29,595 nt of DNA, taken from UBA7672 sp035995285 (GTDB taxonomy: Bacteria; Pseudomonadota; Alphaproteobacteria; Caulobacterales; Hyphomonadaceae). The DNA lies in assembly GCA_035995285.1 (NCBI GenBank), contig DASYKO010000560.1, forward strand, positions 1 through 29,595. The letters are read 5' to 3'. Positions 7,884 to 15,437 of this stretch are shown piece by piece; the stretch's first letter is position 1; every line of letters starts with the position of its first letter. The position numbers were made by a program, and so were the translations under genes. The notes beneath the pieces were generated by a model. That model saw nothing but the letters and a program-made list of their open reading frames with translations. It had not been told where the DNA came from and did not search any database.

Positions 7884-7914
7884 GTCAGAATCTTTGGCCC
7901 GTCAGAATCTTTGG
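7884..7914. repeat. Tandem 14-bp direct repeat
   Basis: GTCAGAATCTTTGG occurs at 7884-7897 and again at 7901-7914 with a three-base spacer (period 17). It lies in the divergent region between the 48-residue gene and the HD-domain gene, where a pair of protein-binding half sites would be plausible. No dyad symmetry is seen. Confidence 0.45.
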
Positions 7915-8056
7915 AAGGCTTCTCGCTGTGCCCTGATCGAGCTGGCCCGCTGGCTTCGCTTTGAAAGCGCGGTGGCGTTCTGCACATAATCAACGGTGGG
8001 GCGAATCTCCGGTTCCGCTTGCAGTGGAAATAATTTCGGTGGCAGGTCATCGCCCC

Positions 8057-8701
8057 ATGAACCAAGGCAACCGACCCGCCCCGAATGGCCGGAAAACAAC
8101 GCCCCCGGGCAGCCCGCGCGCCTGGCAGCGCATGCTGTCGGGGCGGCGGCTGGACCTGCTGGACCCCTCCCCGCTCGATATCGAGATCGAGGATATCGCC
8201 CATGGGCTGGCGCGGGTCGCGCGCTGGAATGGTCAGACAAAGGGCGAGCACGCGTTTTCCGTGGCGCAGCATTCCGTGCTGGTCGAGCATTTCCTCTCGG
8301 AACTCTGGCCGACGACGTCCGCAGCAGACCGCCTCGGCGCTCTCCTGCACGATGCCCCGGAATATGTGATCGGAGACATGATCTCGCCGTTCAAGACGGC
8401 GCTCGGCTTCGATTACCGCCAGTTCGAGGCAAGGCTGGATACCGCCATCCGCCTGCGCTTTGGCCTCACGCCCAGCATGCCGGACGAGGTGAAGAGCCGG
8501 GTGAAGCAATGCGACCAGGCGGCCGCATTCTATGAAGCCACCCGTCTTGCCGGGTTCGATATTGACGAAGCGTTGACGTTTTTTGGCGCCCCTCCGCCTG
8601 GGCCTGCGCCCGACATGGCGCCGCTGTCGCCAACTGATGCACAGGCCTTGTTTCTGGCGCGTTTCGGAGCGCTGATAGCTGATATGGACGGAACAGGCTG
8701 A
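8057..8701 (+). CDS. HD-domain phosphohydrolase
   Basis: A 214-residue HD-superfamily metal-dependent phosphohydrolase, similar in layout to the YfbR/5'-nucleotidase-like HD proteins. Visible ligands are His72 in FSVAQHSVLV, the His98-Asp99 pair in GALLHDAPEYVIGD, and a candidate final Asp153 (KQCDQA). The substrate is probably a nucleotide, but this is inference from the family. The ATG at 8057 is preferred over a start nearly 100 bases upstream because the homologous part begins soon after it. The gene is followed five bases later by a tyrosine-phosphatase-like gene and then the NadQ-like regulator. I recall this three-gene order as recurrent in alphaproteobacteria, which suggests a shared role in nucleotide or NAD balance. 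Confidence 0.8.
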   Translation: MNQGNRPAPNGRKTTPPGSPRAWQRMLSGRRLDLLDPSPLDIEIEDIAHGLARVARWNGQTKGEHAFSVAQHSVLVEHFLSELWPTTSAADRLGALLHDAPEYVIGDMISPFKTALGFDYRQFEARLDTAIRLRFGLTPSMPDEVKSRVKQCDQAAAFYEATRLAGFDIDEALTFFGAPPPGPAPDMAPLSPTDAQALFLARFGALIADMDGTG

Positions 8702-8706
8702 GCCCC

Positions 8707-9231
8707 GTGCGGATCTGGATCTCCTCCCTCGCCCTCGCCCCGGGCATCGTCGAGAAACAAAAGATCTCGAAGGTGGTGAGCCTGCTGTCGCCCTACGACA
8801 CCTTCCCCAGCTTTTCCCAACTCGGACCCAACTGCCACCTGCAGGTCGGCGTCCACGACATCAATGACGACATCGGAGACTGGCAGGCGCCGAAGATGGA
8901 CGATGCGGAGCGAGTTATCCGCTTTGTCGAGGGCTGGGATAGAAAGACGCCGATCCTGATCCATTGCTGGGCCGGCATTTCCCGCTCGACCGCCAGCGCC
9001 TTCATCACGGCCTGTCTTCATAATCCGTCAGCGGATGAGGCCGAGATCGCACAGGCGATCCGCGATGCTTCCCCTACCGCCAATCCCAACCGCCGCCTCG
9101 TTTCGCATGCCGACGCCATCCTCGGGCGCAATGGGCGCATGTCGAACGCGGTCGAGGCGATGGGCCGGGGACATATGGCTGAAGAGGCTCAGCCCTTCTC
9201 GATCCCGTCGACGTTCGGGCTCGGCACGTAG
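8707..9231 (+). CDS. Tyrosine/dual-specificity protein phosphatase-like protein
   Basis: A 174-residue cytoplasmic protein with the cysteine-phosphatase signature HCWAGISRST: His86, nucleophile Cys87 and Arg93 (CX5R). Asp residues at 51-58 are candidates for the general acid. The size and single domain match small bacterial dual-specificity-like phosphatases. The start is GTG at 8707, five bases after the HD gene stop, with AGG about eight bases upstream. The gene is followed two bases later by the NadQ-like gene, so the three are almost certainly co-transcribed. The substrate may be a phosphoprotein or a small phosphorylated molecule; the sequence does not tell which. Confidence 0.8.
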   Translation: MRIWISSLALAPGIVEKQKISKVVSLLSPYDTFPSFSQLGPNCHLQVGVHDINDDIGDWQAPKMDDAERVIRFVEGWDRKTPILIHCWAGISRSTASAFITACLHNPSADEAEIAQAIRDASPTANPNRRLVSHADAILGRNGRMSNAVEAMGRGHMAEEAQPFSIPSTFGLGT

Positions 9232-9233
9232 AC

Positions 9234-10187
9234 ATGACAACGCCGATCGCCGTTGGCCTTTCCGCCGTCATCGTCGCCGCCGACGCGCAGGGGCCGTACG
9301 CCCTCGAGACCCGGCCTGCCGATGGCGGCGCGGGCTTGCCCCACGGACGCTTCGATCCGCAGAGCCATCGCACGTTCGAGCTGGGCCTGCGCGACTGGGT
9401 GCGGGCCCAGACCGGGTTCGAGCCCGGCTATGTCGAACAGCTCTATACATTCGGAGACCGGGGCCGCGAACTGCCGCAGGCTGACGACGCGGACGCGCCC
9501 GCCGGCGCGCGCCTTATCTCCGTCGGCTATCTCGGGCTCACGCCGGAGCGCACGGATATCTCCGCCTTCGACGCCGTCTGGCGTGACTGGTATCGCCACT
9601 TTCCATGGGAGGATCACCGCAAGGGCCGCCCGGACATCATCGATGAGATGCTCGGCCCCGCCCTCGCCCAGTGGGCGGATACCGGCGGCAAAGACGCGGC
9701 CAACCGCCTGTCGCGGGCGCAGCTTGCCTTTGGCCTCGAAGACCGGCCCTGGATCGAGGAGCGGACGCTGGAGCGGTACGAGCTTCTCTACGAGGCGGGC
9801 CTCGCCCCCGAAGCCTCGCGCGACCGCAGGCAAAAGACGCCGGCCGTTCTGATGAGTGCGCTGGGCGAGCCTATGCTCTCCGACCACCGCCGCATTCTGG
9901 CAACCGCCATCGGCCGCCTGCGCGGCAAGATCAAATACCGGCCCGTCGTCTTCGAACTGATGCCGGAGCGCTTCACGCTTTTGGACTTGCAGAAGGTCGT
10001 CGAAGCGCTGCTCGGCCTGCCGCTGCACAAGCAGAACTTCCGGCGTTCACTCGACCGTTCAGGGCTCGTCGAAGGCCTCGGTGTCTCGACCCAGGCCACA
10101 GGCGGGCGCCCCGCCGAACTCTTCCGCTTCCGCCGCGAAGCCCTGCGCGAGGGGCATGTTCTGGGCGTGCAGACGCCGCGGGGCTGA
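9234..10187 (+). CDS. nadQ: Nudix-related NAD biosynthesis regulator (NadQ-like)
   Basis: A 317-residue two-domain protein. Residues 1-160 resemble a degenerate Nudix fold without the catalytic Nudix box. Residues about 240-310 form a winged-helix segment (ERFTLLDLQKVVEALLG, then KQNFRRSLDRSGLV and a basic stretch). This is the plan of NrtR-type regulators, in which the dead Nudix domain senses an NAD-related ligand. From memory, the alphaproteobacterial group of this type is called NadQ and controls nadABC. Two facts in the window support that call: nadA, nadB and nadC lie 2 kb downstream, and two copies of a GCTCA..TTGAG dyad precede nadA. The start at 9234 lies two bases after the phosphatase stop. 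No copy of the dyad was seen upstream of this operon, so autoregulation is not indicated. Confidence 0.65.
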   Translation: MTTPIAVGLSAVIVAADAQGPYALETRPADGGAGLPHGRFDPQSHRTFELGLRDWVRAQTGFEPGYVEQLYTFGDRGRELPQADDADAPAGARLISVGYLGLTPERTDISAFDAVWRDWYRHFPWEDHRKGRPDIIDEMLGPALAQWADTGGKDAANRLSRAQLAFGLEDRPWIEERTLERYELLYEAGLAPEASRDRRQKTPAVLMSALGEPMLSDHRRILATAIGRLRGKIKYRPVVFELMPERFTLLDLQKVVEALLGLPLHKQNFRRSLDRSGLVEGLGVSTQATGGRPAELFRFRREALREGHVLGVQTPRG

Positions 10188-10246
10188 GAACGCCTCTCAG
10201 TAGTTCCAAGCCTGCGTCTCAGGAATAACCCGCATGGCGGGCCCTG

Positions 10247-10284
10247 GCCTCCACGGCGCAACTTTGCGCTGAACCCCTGGAGGC
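10247..10284 (+). promoter_or_regulatory. Hairpin sequestering the ribosome-binding site
   Basis: GCCTCCA (10247-10253) can pair with TGGAGGC (10278-10284), which contains the GGAGG ribosome-binding sequence of the gene starting at 10291. A second perfect hairpin, GCGCAA-CT-TTGCGC (10256-10269), lies inside the loop. In the closed form the site would be hidden, so translation could depend on temperature, a ligand or a small RNA. This is drawn from sequence complementarity only. Confidence 0.4.
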
Positions 10285-10290
10285 TGCACC

Positions 10291-10752
10291 ATGCCCACTT
10301 CACCGGCCATGATCCGTCGTGCCTATATCGCATCTGCGCTGGCTGTCGCCGTGACCGCTTCGATCGCGCTTGGAACCTCGGCCATCGCGCAGGCCCCCGC
10401 CACGGCGCAGATCGCGTTCGAGGGCGGCGCCGTGGCGGCCGGCGTCGGCTTCAGCTGGGGTGGCGGCAGCGTCATCTTTGACGGCAAGACCTATCCCGTG
10501 AAGGTGTCCGGCCTGTCCGCCCTCGATATCGGCCTCAGCAAGTACAGCGCGTCCGGCACGGTAAAGGGCCTCAAGGCCATCAGGGATATCGAGGGCACCT
10601 ATGTCGCGGGCGAAGTCGGCGCCACCGTCGCCGGAGGCGCCAGCGTGCAGTCGATGAAGAACGACAAGGGCGTGGTTATTACATTCAACACCACGCGCGC
10701 CGGGCTGCAATTCACGCTCGCGCCCAAGGGCGTGGTCATCAAGCTGAAATAG
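10291..10752 (+). CDS. Small exported protein of unknown function
   Basis: A 153-residue protein with an N-terminal signal peptide (hydrophobic stretch about 12-30, cleavage near AIAQ, residue 34). The mature part is glycine-rich and repeats short hydrophobic strands separated by Gly/Asp/Lys turns (GVGFSWGGGSVIFDGKTYPVKVSGLSALDIG), suggesting a compact beta-barrel or sandwich; no cysteines are present. I do not recognise a named family with confidence. GGAGG lies seven bases before the ATG inside a possible sequestering hairpin. The gene converges with the porin-like gene at 10755, with only two bases between the stop codons and no terminator. Confidence 0.7.
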   Translation: MPTSPAMIRRAYIASALAVAVTASIALGTSAIAQAPATAQIAFEGGAVAAGVGFSWGGGSVIFDGKTYPVKVSGLSALDIGLSKYSASGTVKGLKAIRDIEGTYVAGEVGATVAGGASVQSMKNDKGVVITFNTTRAGLQFTLAPKGVVIKLK

Positions 10753-10754
10753 GC

Positions 10755-12026
10755 TCAGAACTCGTATTTCAGCGAGCTCTGCACGACCGTCTGCTCATCG
10801 CCCACAGGCAGCCCCGCATCGGCGCGCTGGGGCCGGTCGCTGTCGATGTGCATCCATTCGAGGCGGCCCAGAAGATGCGGCGTGAACTGGCGGCCGAGGG
10901 CCAGCGTCCAGGCCGTGCCGTCTTCATTCTCGTTGTCGATGGCGACGAAGGACTGGTCGTCCACATCGAAGCTGTCGAAGCGGCCTGCAATCTCGCCCCA
11001 GCCCAGATCCCATGCACCGAGCACGTAGAAGGACGAGAATTCGGCGTCGATCACGACATCCGGCATGTACCAGCCGGACTTGGTCTCGCCGGTGAGGTAT
11101 TGCGACAGCACTTTGAGATTAGGCATCGGCGACAGGCTGGCGCCGAAATTGGTGAAGCGGGTTTCCCAGCCCCACTGCTTGCCGTCGACCGCCAGCCGAT
11201 TGCCGGCATTGTCGTAATGGAAGGCCGACAGCGAATAGCCGTCGCCGGCATATTTCAGCTCGCCATAAAAGCCGATGCGATCATCGACTTCGAGGAAGGA
11301 TTTCGACCAGTTGTCCTGCCAGTCCCAGATCGCCATGCGCCCCGGCGCGTTCCCAGGGATAGGCAGCGTGCCGAAGACACCGGCTTCGAGATCGTGGAAG
11401 GCCCAGCCGCGAAAGGCGATCAGTGTGCCTGCGGTATCGTCGAACCCGAAGGCCGAGGCGGTGAAGGAGAGATCGCCCGGCCCCAGCTGGTGGCGCACGG
11501 TGGCCTCGATGCCGCCGACCTTTATCTCCTCGCCGATCCAGGTGTTGATCGCAGAGGGCGTGATGGTGTGGTAGGTCGACCAGCCGAACGCGTCATGCTC
11601 CAGAGAGATCTGCGGGAAGAAGACGCCGGCCTTGCCTGAGACACGGAAGCCGCCTGCATATCCATCAAGCATGGGCGCGCGGAACGATAGGTAGGATTCG
11701 ATCAGGTCGACGTCCTCGTCCGCGCCCGCCTGATGCGCGACATGCACAATGGCGCCGAAGTTTTCCGAAAAGCGCGGATGCCAGATCAGCGCCGCGTCTG
11801 CGATCTCCAGCTTTCCTGCGAAGTCGTCGATGCTTTCGCCGCCATAGCGCGCCTTGCCATAGCCGCCGCTCAGCCACGTCTCCTGCCCGTCGGCGAGCGA
11901 CGCGCGTAGGTCGACATAGCCGGAGATTTCCTGGGCGCTTGCCTGCTGCGCGCTCTCGCTCGCGCCGATCAGCGCAACCGCGCTGGCGCAGCCAAGGAGG
12001 AGATTCCTGTCACAGGATAATCCCAT
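10755..12026 (-). CDS. Porin-like outer-membrane beta-barrel protein
   Basis: A 423-residue protein. The N-terminus has a signal peptide ending near QQASAQ (about residue 32). The mature chain starts EISGYVDLRASL and continues as many amphipathic strands with aromatic girdle residues, ending SSLKYEF with the terminal Phe typical of Omp85-dependent barrels. Length and strand density fit a 16- to 18-strand channel. The nearest impression is an alphaproteobacterial porin-like/TonB-independent barrel; the solute is unknown. The start is uncertain: no good ribosome-binding site precedes the ATG at 12026, but the signal peptide begins there. It is divergent from nadA, sharing a 274-base upstream region with the two putative NadQ operators, so it might also be under that control. 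Confidence 0.75.
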   Translation of the reverse strand: MGLSCDRNLLLGCASAVALIGASESAQQASAQEISGYVDLRASLADGQETWLSGGYGKARYGGESIDDFAGKLEIADAALIWHPRFSENFGAIVHVAHQAGADEDVDLIESYLSFRAPMLDGYAGGFRVSGKAGVFFPQISLEHDAFGWSTYHTITPSAINTWIGEEIKVGGIEATVRHQLGPGDLSFTASAFGFDDTAGTLIAFRGWAFHDLEAGVFGTLPIPGNAPGRMAIWDWQDNWSKSFLEVDDRIGFYGELKYAGDGYSLSAFHYDNAGNRLAVDGKQWGWETRFTNFGASLSPMPNLKVLSQYLTGETKSGWYMPDVVIDAEFSSFYVLGAWDLGWGEIAGRFDSFDVDDQSFVAIDNENEDGTAWTLALGRQFTPHLLGRLEWMHIDSDRPQRADAGLPVGDEQTVVQSSLKYEF

Positions 12027-12143
12027 GCCAGCAGCATGAGCTTCGATGGTTGATGAGAGGAAAAGCTCTCGCCCAACGATCAGCTCAGCTCATCAAACCG
12101 GGCAAATTATTCCTCTCGACCCTCCGGTCCTTTTGTGACATTA

Positions 12144-12170
12144 TACTTATGCTCAAGTTGAGCTTAAGTA
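12144..12170. promoter_or_regulatory. Putative NadQ operator 1
   Basis: A 27-base dyad centred on G12157 has half sites TACTTATGCTCAA and TTGAGCTTAAGTA, with a single mismatched pair. Its core GCTCAAGTTGAGC is a perfect palindrome. A related copy lies at 12228-12247. The position upstream of nadA and the nearby NadQ-like gene suggest a regulator-binding site for the nad operon. Confidence 0.6.
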
Positions 12171-12199
12171 GGGCTGATCTTTCGGGAAGGGTGTTCGGG

Positions 12200-12229
12200 T
12201 TGAACGCCATTTTTTCGGGCCCACTTTAT
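12200..12229 (+). promoter_or_regulatory. Possible nadA promoter
   Basis: TTGAAC (12200-12205) and CTTTAT (12224-12229) are separated by 18 bases and could serve as -35 and -10 elements. If so, operator 2 would overlap the -10 and transcription start, the usual geometry for repression. The match to consensus is moderate and other placements are possible. Confidence 0.3.
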
Positions 12230-12247
12230 GCTCAGATTGAGTACAAG
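12228..12247. promoter_or_regulatory. Putative NadQ operator 2
   Basis: ATGCTCAGATTGAGTACAAG repeats the pattern of 12149-12168 (same ATGCTCA..TTGAG core and final AAG), with weaker dyad symmetry. It starts 79 bases after the matching point of copy 1 and about 70 bases before the nadA ATG. Confidence 0.5.
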
Positions 12248-12300
12248 AGCGAAACCCCTCGCCCGGCTTGAACTAGGCAGATTGGGACTGGAGGCTGAAA

Positions 12301-13458
12301 ATGGCCCGTGTCATCGAATTCGGCGCTGGTTGCGATATCCCCGCCGCCCGCCGCCGCCCGTCTGCCGCTGAGCAGCGTGGGCTGGCCTACAATGACGAGG
12401 TCAAAGCCGCGGTCGATCACCTCTACCCGCAGGTGAAGGACTTCGTGACCCCCATGGAGTGGCCGGCAATCGCGCCCCTGGTCCATGGCATCAACAAGCT
12501 CAAGAAACAGCGCGGGGCCGTGATCCTGGCCCACAACTACATGACGCCGGACGTGTTCGCCCTGGTCGGCGATTTCCGGGGAGACTCGCTGCAGTTGGCC
12601 CGCGAAGCGGCTACGACTGACGCCAAGATCATCGTCCAGGCCGGCGTTCATTTCATGGCCGAAACGAGTAAAATCCTGAGCCCGGACAAGACAGTATTGA
12701 TCCCGGACCTGCGCGCCGGCTGCTCGCTCGCAGCCTCCGTGACGGGCGCCGACGTACGCCTGATCCGCCAGCGCTATCCCCATCTGCCGATCGTCACCTA
12801 CGTCAACACGACGGCGGATGTGAAAGCCGAATGCGACATCACCTGCACCTCGTCCAATGCGGTTCAGGTCGTCGAGCACGTGGCCAAAAAGTGGGGCGTG
12901 GACCAGGTTATCTTGATCCCGGACGAGTTCCTGGCCCGGAACGTTGCCGCCAACACAAAGGTCGGAATCATCGCCTGGAAGGGCCGTTGCGAGGTGCACG
13001 AAAAGTTCACCGCGGAGGACGTCAAACAGATTCGTGAGGCGCATCCGGGCGCAATTGTGCTCGCGCACCCTGAATGTCCCCCAGAAGTCCTTGAAGAAGC
13101 CGACTTTGCAGGCTCCACTTCAGCGCTCGCGCATTACGTGAAAGGAACTTCCGCCAAGAAGGTGGTTCTGCTCACCGAGTGCTCGATGAGCGACAACGTT
13201 GCCGCGGAAAACCCCGGCGTGGAGTTTGTGAAGCCATGCAATCTCTGCCCCCACATGAAGCGGATCTCGCTGGAGAACATCTACGATGCTCTCCTGGCGA
13301 TGAAGCACGAGGTCACGGTGCCGGAGGATATCCGCGTGCGGGCGAAGGCTGCGATCGACGCGATGCTGGCCCTGCCCAAGCCGAAGGAGTTTCCGAAGTT
13401 CGACACGCACGCTCCGGAAAAGCCCGTCCTCGTGCTGGGACCCCCGGAACTCGTATGA
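12301..13458 (+). CDS. nadA: Quinolinate synthase (NadA)
   Basis: A 385-residue quinolinate synthase, which condenses iminoaspartate with dihydroxyacetone phosphate to quinolinate using a 4Fe-4S cluster. The three cluster cysteines can be placed: Cys141 (RAGCSLA), Cys230 (WKGRCEVHE) and Cys316 in the C-terminal PCNLCPHM. Other hallmarks are ILAHNYMTPDV, GDFRGDSLQLAREA, YVNTTADVKAECD, TSSNAV and HPECPPEV. Length is normal for the longer NadA type. GGAGG sits seven bases before the ATG. It opens a seven-gene operon; its stop overlaps the next start as ATGA at 13455-13458. Two dyads upstream suggest control by the NadQ-like regulator. Confidence 0.97.
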   Translation: MARVIEFGAGCDIPAARRRPSAAEQRGLAYNDEVKAAVDHLYPQVKDFVTPMEWPAIAPLVHGINKLKKQRGAVILAHNYMTPDVFALVGDFRGDSLQLAREAATTDAKIIVQAGVHFMAETSKILSPDKTVLIPDLRAGCSLAASVTGADVRLIRQRYPHLPIVTYVNTTADVKAECDITCTSSNAVQVVEHVAKKWGVDQVILIPDEFLARNVAANTKVGIIAWKGRCEVHEKFTAEDVKQIREAHPGAIVLAHPECPPEVLEEADFAGSTSALAHYVKGTSAKKVVLLTECSMSDNVAAENPGVEFVKPCNLCPHMKRISLENIYDALLAMKHEVTVPEDIRVRAKAAIDAMLALPKPKEFPKFDTHAPEKPVLVLGPPELV

Positions 13459-13934
13459 ACGCGCGCATGAAGCGCCTGCTTGCCGTCTTCGGATGTGCGG
13501 CGGCGCTCTCCTCCCTCGCGCCGGCGTTTGCTGATGAGGTCACGGGCTCGTGGCTGTTCGACACCTCGAAATTCATGGGCGACTGCCAGATCACCGGCCG
13601 CATCGTGTTCAAGCAGACCTCGATCAAGAACACCTACACCTGCGTGTTCGAGAGCGAGCAGACCTGCGGGCCGGAGAACAACAATCTTTACATCCGCGTG
13701 AAGCAGGTCTGCACCGCGCAGAAGGTCGGCAAGCAGGTTGCGATCAAGACCACGGTCGACAAGGTGCTCGACCGCCGGCCGAAGGTGGCGGCGGAATACA
13801 TGCAGTACGGCTATCTCGCCGACAATTTCATCCTGCAGATGCAGAAGAACCTCGCCGAGATGATCGGCCAGCACTACGACGAGCAGCGCCAGCTCAAGGC
13901 CCGCTTCTGGCGCGACGTCGAGCTGATTTCCTGA
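13455..13934 (+). CDS. Exported four-cysteine protein, paralogue 1 of 4 in the nad operon
   Basis: A 159-residue protein of unknown function. The signal peptide ends AFA-DE (about residue 27). The mature part starts GSWLF and carries four cysteines, Cys44, 63, 71 and 86, spaced as in the three following proteins (C2 to C3 is eight residues in all four), which suggests two disulfides in the periplasm. It ends VELIS, the same C-terminal signature as its neighbours. Its C-terminal third is the most divergent of the set, with a longer basic stretch (QRQLKARFWRD). It overlaps nadA by four bases (ATGA), so translation is probably coupled to nadA. No family is recognised; the strand pattern suggests a small beta-barrel, which is inference. 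Confidence 0.85.
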   Translation: MNARMKRLLAVFGCAAALSSLAPAFADEVTGSWLFDTSKFMGDCQITGRIVFKQTSIKNTYTCVFESEQTCGPENNNLYIRVKQVCTAQKVGKQVAIKTTVDKVLDRRPKVAAEYMQYGYLADNFILQMQKNLAEMIGQHYDEQRQLKARFWRDVELIS

Positions 13935-13954
13935 GACACGGAGAAGGGGGCGGC

Positions 13955-14461
13955 ATGAAGCATCTCCTCTTCAGGCGTCCTGCAGCGGCAGGCTTCTTGG
14001 CTGCCCTTGTCCTCGCCTTGTGTGCGAGCCCGTTTGCCGTGGCGCAGCTCAAGAAGGCGCCGTCGCCTGCAGGCAACTGGGAATTCAAGACGGCGCAGCT
14101 AAACGACCGCTGCATCATCTCGGGCGACATGCAGATCCGCGAGACCGGCTCTGGAACGGCCAAGCACTTCTCCTGCACCTTCCACGCGGTCCAGTCCTGC
14201 ACCGTGGGCGAGATCCGCACGATCTACACCGACCAGAGCTGCCAGCTGACGCAAACCGGATCGAAGATCTCCATGGTCTCCAAGGTGGAGCGCATCGTGA
14301 AGACCGATCCCAAGGAGCTGATGAACGGGATGGACCGCCGCTACGCCCCCGACAATTTCTACGTCACCATCAGCCCGGATGGCGACGTGATGGACGGCAA
14401 ATTCGAAAGCATGGGTGAGGCGCCGGTGAAGTTCCGCCGCAAGGGGGAATTGCTCTCGTGA
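13955..14461 (+). CDS. Exported four-cysteine protein, paralogue 2 of 4 in the nad operon
   Basis: A 168-residue protein with a signal peptide ending FAVA-QL (about residue 30). The mature part opens LKKAPSPAGNWEF, nearly the same as paralogue 3, and continues CIISGDMQI, FSCTF and DQSC. The cysteines are 53, 74, 82 and 96. The C-terminal half has KVERIV, YAPDNF and VKFRRKGELLS, all shared with paralogues 3 and 4. GGAG lies about ten bases before the ATG, 20 bases after the stop of paralogue 1; this is the only gap in the chain, so it may be a point of fresh ribosome entry. Function unknown. Closest to paralogue 3, suggesting the more recent duplication. Confidence 0.85.
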   Translation: MKHLLFRRPAAAGFLAALVLALCASPFAVAQLKKAPSPAGNWEFKTAQLNDRCIISGDMQIRETGSGTAKHFSCTFHAVQSCTVGEIRTIYTDQSCQLTQTGSKISMVSKVERIVKTDPKELMNGMDRRYAPDNFYVTISPDGDVMDGKFESMGEAPVKFRRKGELLS

Positions 14462-14928
14462 CGCCCGCGCGTCTCCTGGCCCCCCTTCTCGCCTGCGCCC
14501 TCGCCTTGCCCGCGGCGGCGCAGCTGAAGAAACCGCCGTCGCCGGAAGGCGCATGGTCGTTCGCGACCAACGAGTTCCGCGGAGGCTGCAGGCTAGCCGG
14601 CGACATCACGCTCACCAGGACAACCGCCGGCGCTTTTTCCTGCTCGTTCGAGGCCAAATGGACTTGCGACACCGGCCCGCTGCGCTCGGTGCGCACGCAG
14701 CAAAGCTGTTCGGCGACGCAGGCCGGCGCCAAGATTCTCGTCACGGCCAAGATGGAGAAGATCGTCAGCGCCGATCCTCCCGATGCGATGAGCTGGCTCA
14801 AATCCGCGTATGCGCCCGACAATTTCGACGTGACGATCAACACACGCGGCGATGAGATGAACGGGCTGTTCAAATCCTACGACATCGCGCCCGTGAAATT
14901 CCGGCGCAAGGCCGAGCTGATCTCATGA
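14458..14928 (+). CDS. Exported four-cysteine protein, paralogue 3 of 4 in the nad operon
   Basis: A 156-residue protein starting at GTG 14458, whose TG overlaps the TGA stop of paralogue 2. The signal peptide ends PAAA-QL (about residue 21). The mature part has GAWSF, CRLAGDI, FSCSF, WTC and QQSC (Cys44, 62, 70, 84), then KMEKIV, YAPDNF and VKFRRKAELIS. Sequence similarity to paralogue 2 is obvious along the whole length. The pattern of short beta strands ending in a basic FRRK-x-EL motif is shared by the set. Function unknown; periplasmic location expected from the signal peptide and paired cysteines. Confidence 0.85.
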   Translation: MTPARLLAPLLACALALPAAAQLKKPPSPEGAWSFATNEFRGGCRLAGDITLTRTTAGAFSCSFEAKWTCDTGPLRSVRTQQSCSATQAGAKILVTAKMEKIVSADPPDAMSWLKSAYAPDNFDVTINTRGDEMNGLFKSYDIAPVKFRRKAELIS

Positions 14929-15437
14929 TCCGTCCAGCTCTCCTCGCCGCGCTGGCTGTCCTGTCGGCGGCCCCGGCCCTGGCGCAGGTCTCGCCACAAG
15001 ATTCCAAAGCGGCGCCCAGAAGCTCCGAGAGAGCGGCTGCCGCCGCCTCGATCGAGGGCGACTGGGGCTTTCGCGCCGATCCGACGGCCGGGGACAAGTG
15101 CGTTCTCTCCGGCGACATCAGGATCAGGAAGGCCAAGGCCGGCGCCTTCACCTGCACCTTCACTGCGCGCCTCGCCTGCGAGCGCAGCGTCGATCGGACA
15201 GTCGACACGGAGCAAAGCTGTACGGCGAGCCTCAAGGGCAGCGCAGTCACCATCCGCAGCAAGCTCGAGCGGGTCACTAAGGTAGACGACAAGCCGTTGA
15301 AGGGCGGGTTCGGATATTTTCCCGACAGCTTCGACCTCGTGCTCAACGCATATGGCGACGAGATGCTCGGCAAATCGTATGATGTGAACAGCGCCGAGAA
15401 AGTGAAGTTCCAGCGCAAGCAGGAGCTGATCTCGTGA
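14925..15437 (+). CDS. Exported four-cysteine protein, paralogue 4 of 4 in the nad operon
   Basis: A 170-residue protein starting at ATG 14925, overlapping the previous stop as ATGA. The signal peptide ends PALA-QV (about residue 20), followed by an Ala/Ser/Lys-rich linker of about 23 residues absent from the others. The conserved domain then has GDWGF, CVLSGDI, FTCTF, LAC and EQSC (Cys59, 77, 85, 99), KLERV, FPDSF and VKFQRKQELIS. Its stop overlaps the GTG start of nadB (GTGA at 15434-15437), so nadB translation is probably coupled to this gene. Function unknown. The retention of an open frame and of all four cysteines indicates selection. Confidence 0.85.
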   Translation: MIRPALLAALAVLSAAPALAQVSPQDSKAAPRSSERAAAAASIEGDWGFRADPTAGDKCVLSGDIRIRKAKAGAFTCTFTARLACERSVDRTVDTEQSCTASLKGSAVTIRSKLERVTKVDDKPLKGGFGYFPDSFDLVLNAYGDEMLGKSYDVNSAEKVKFQRKQELIS

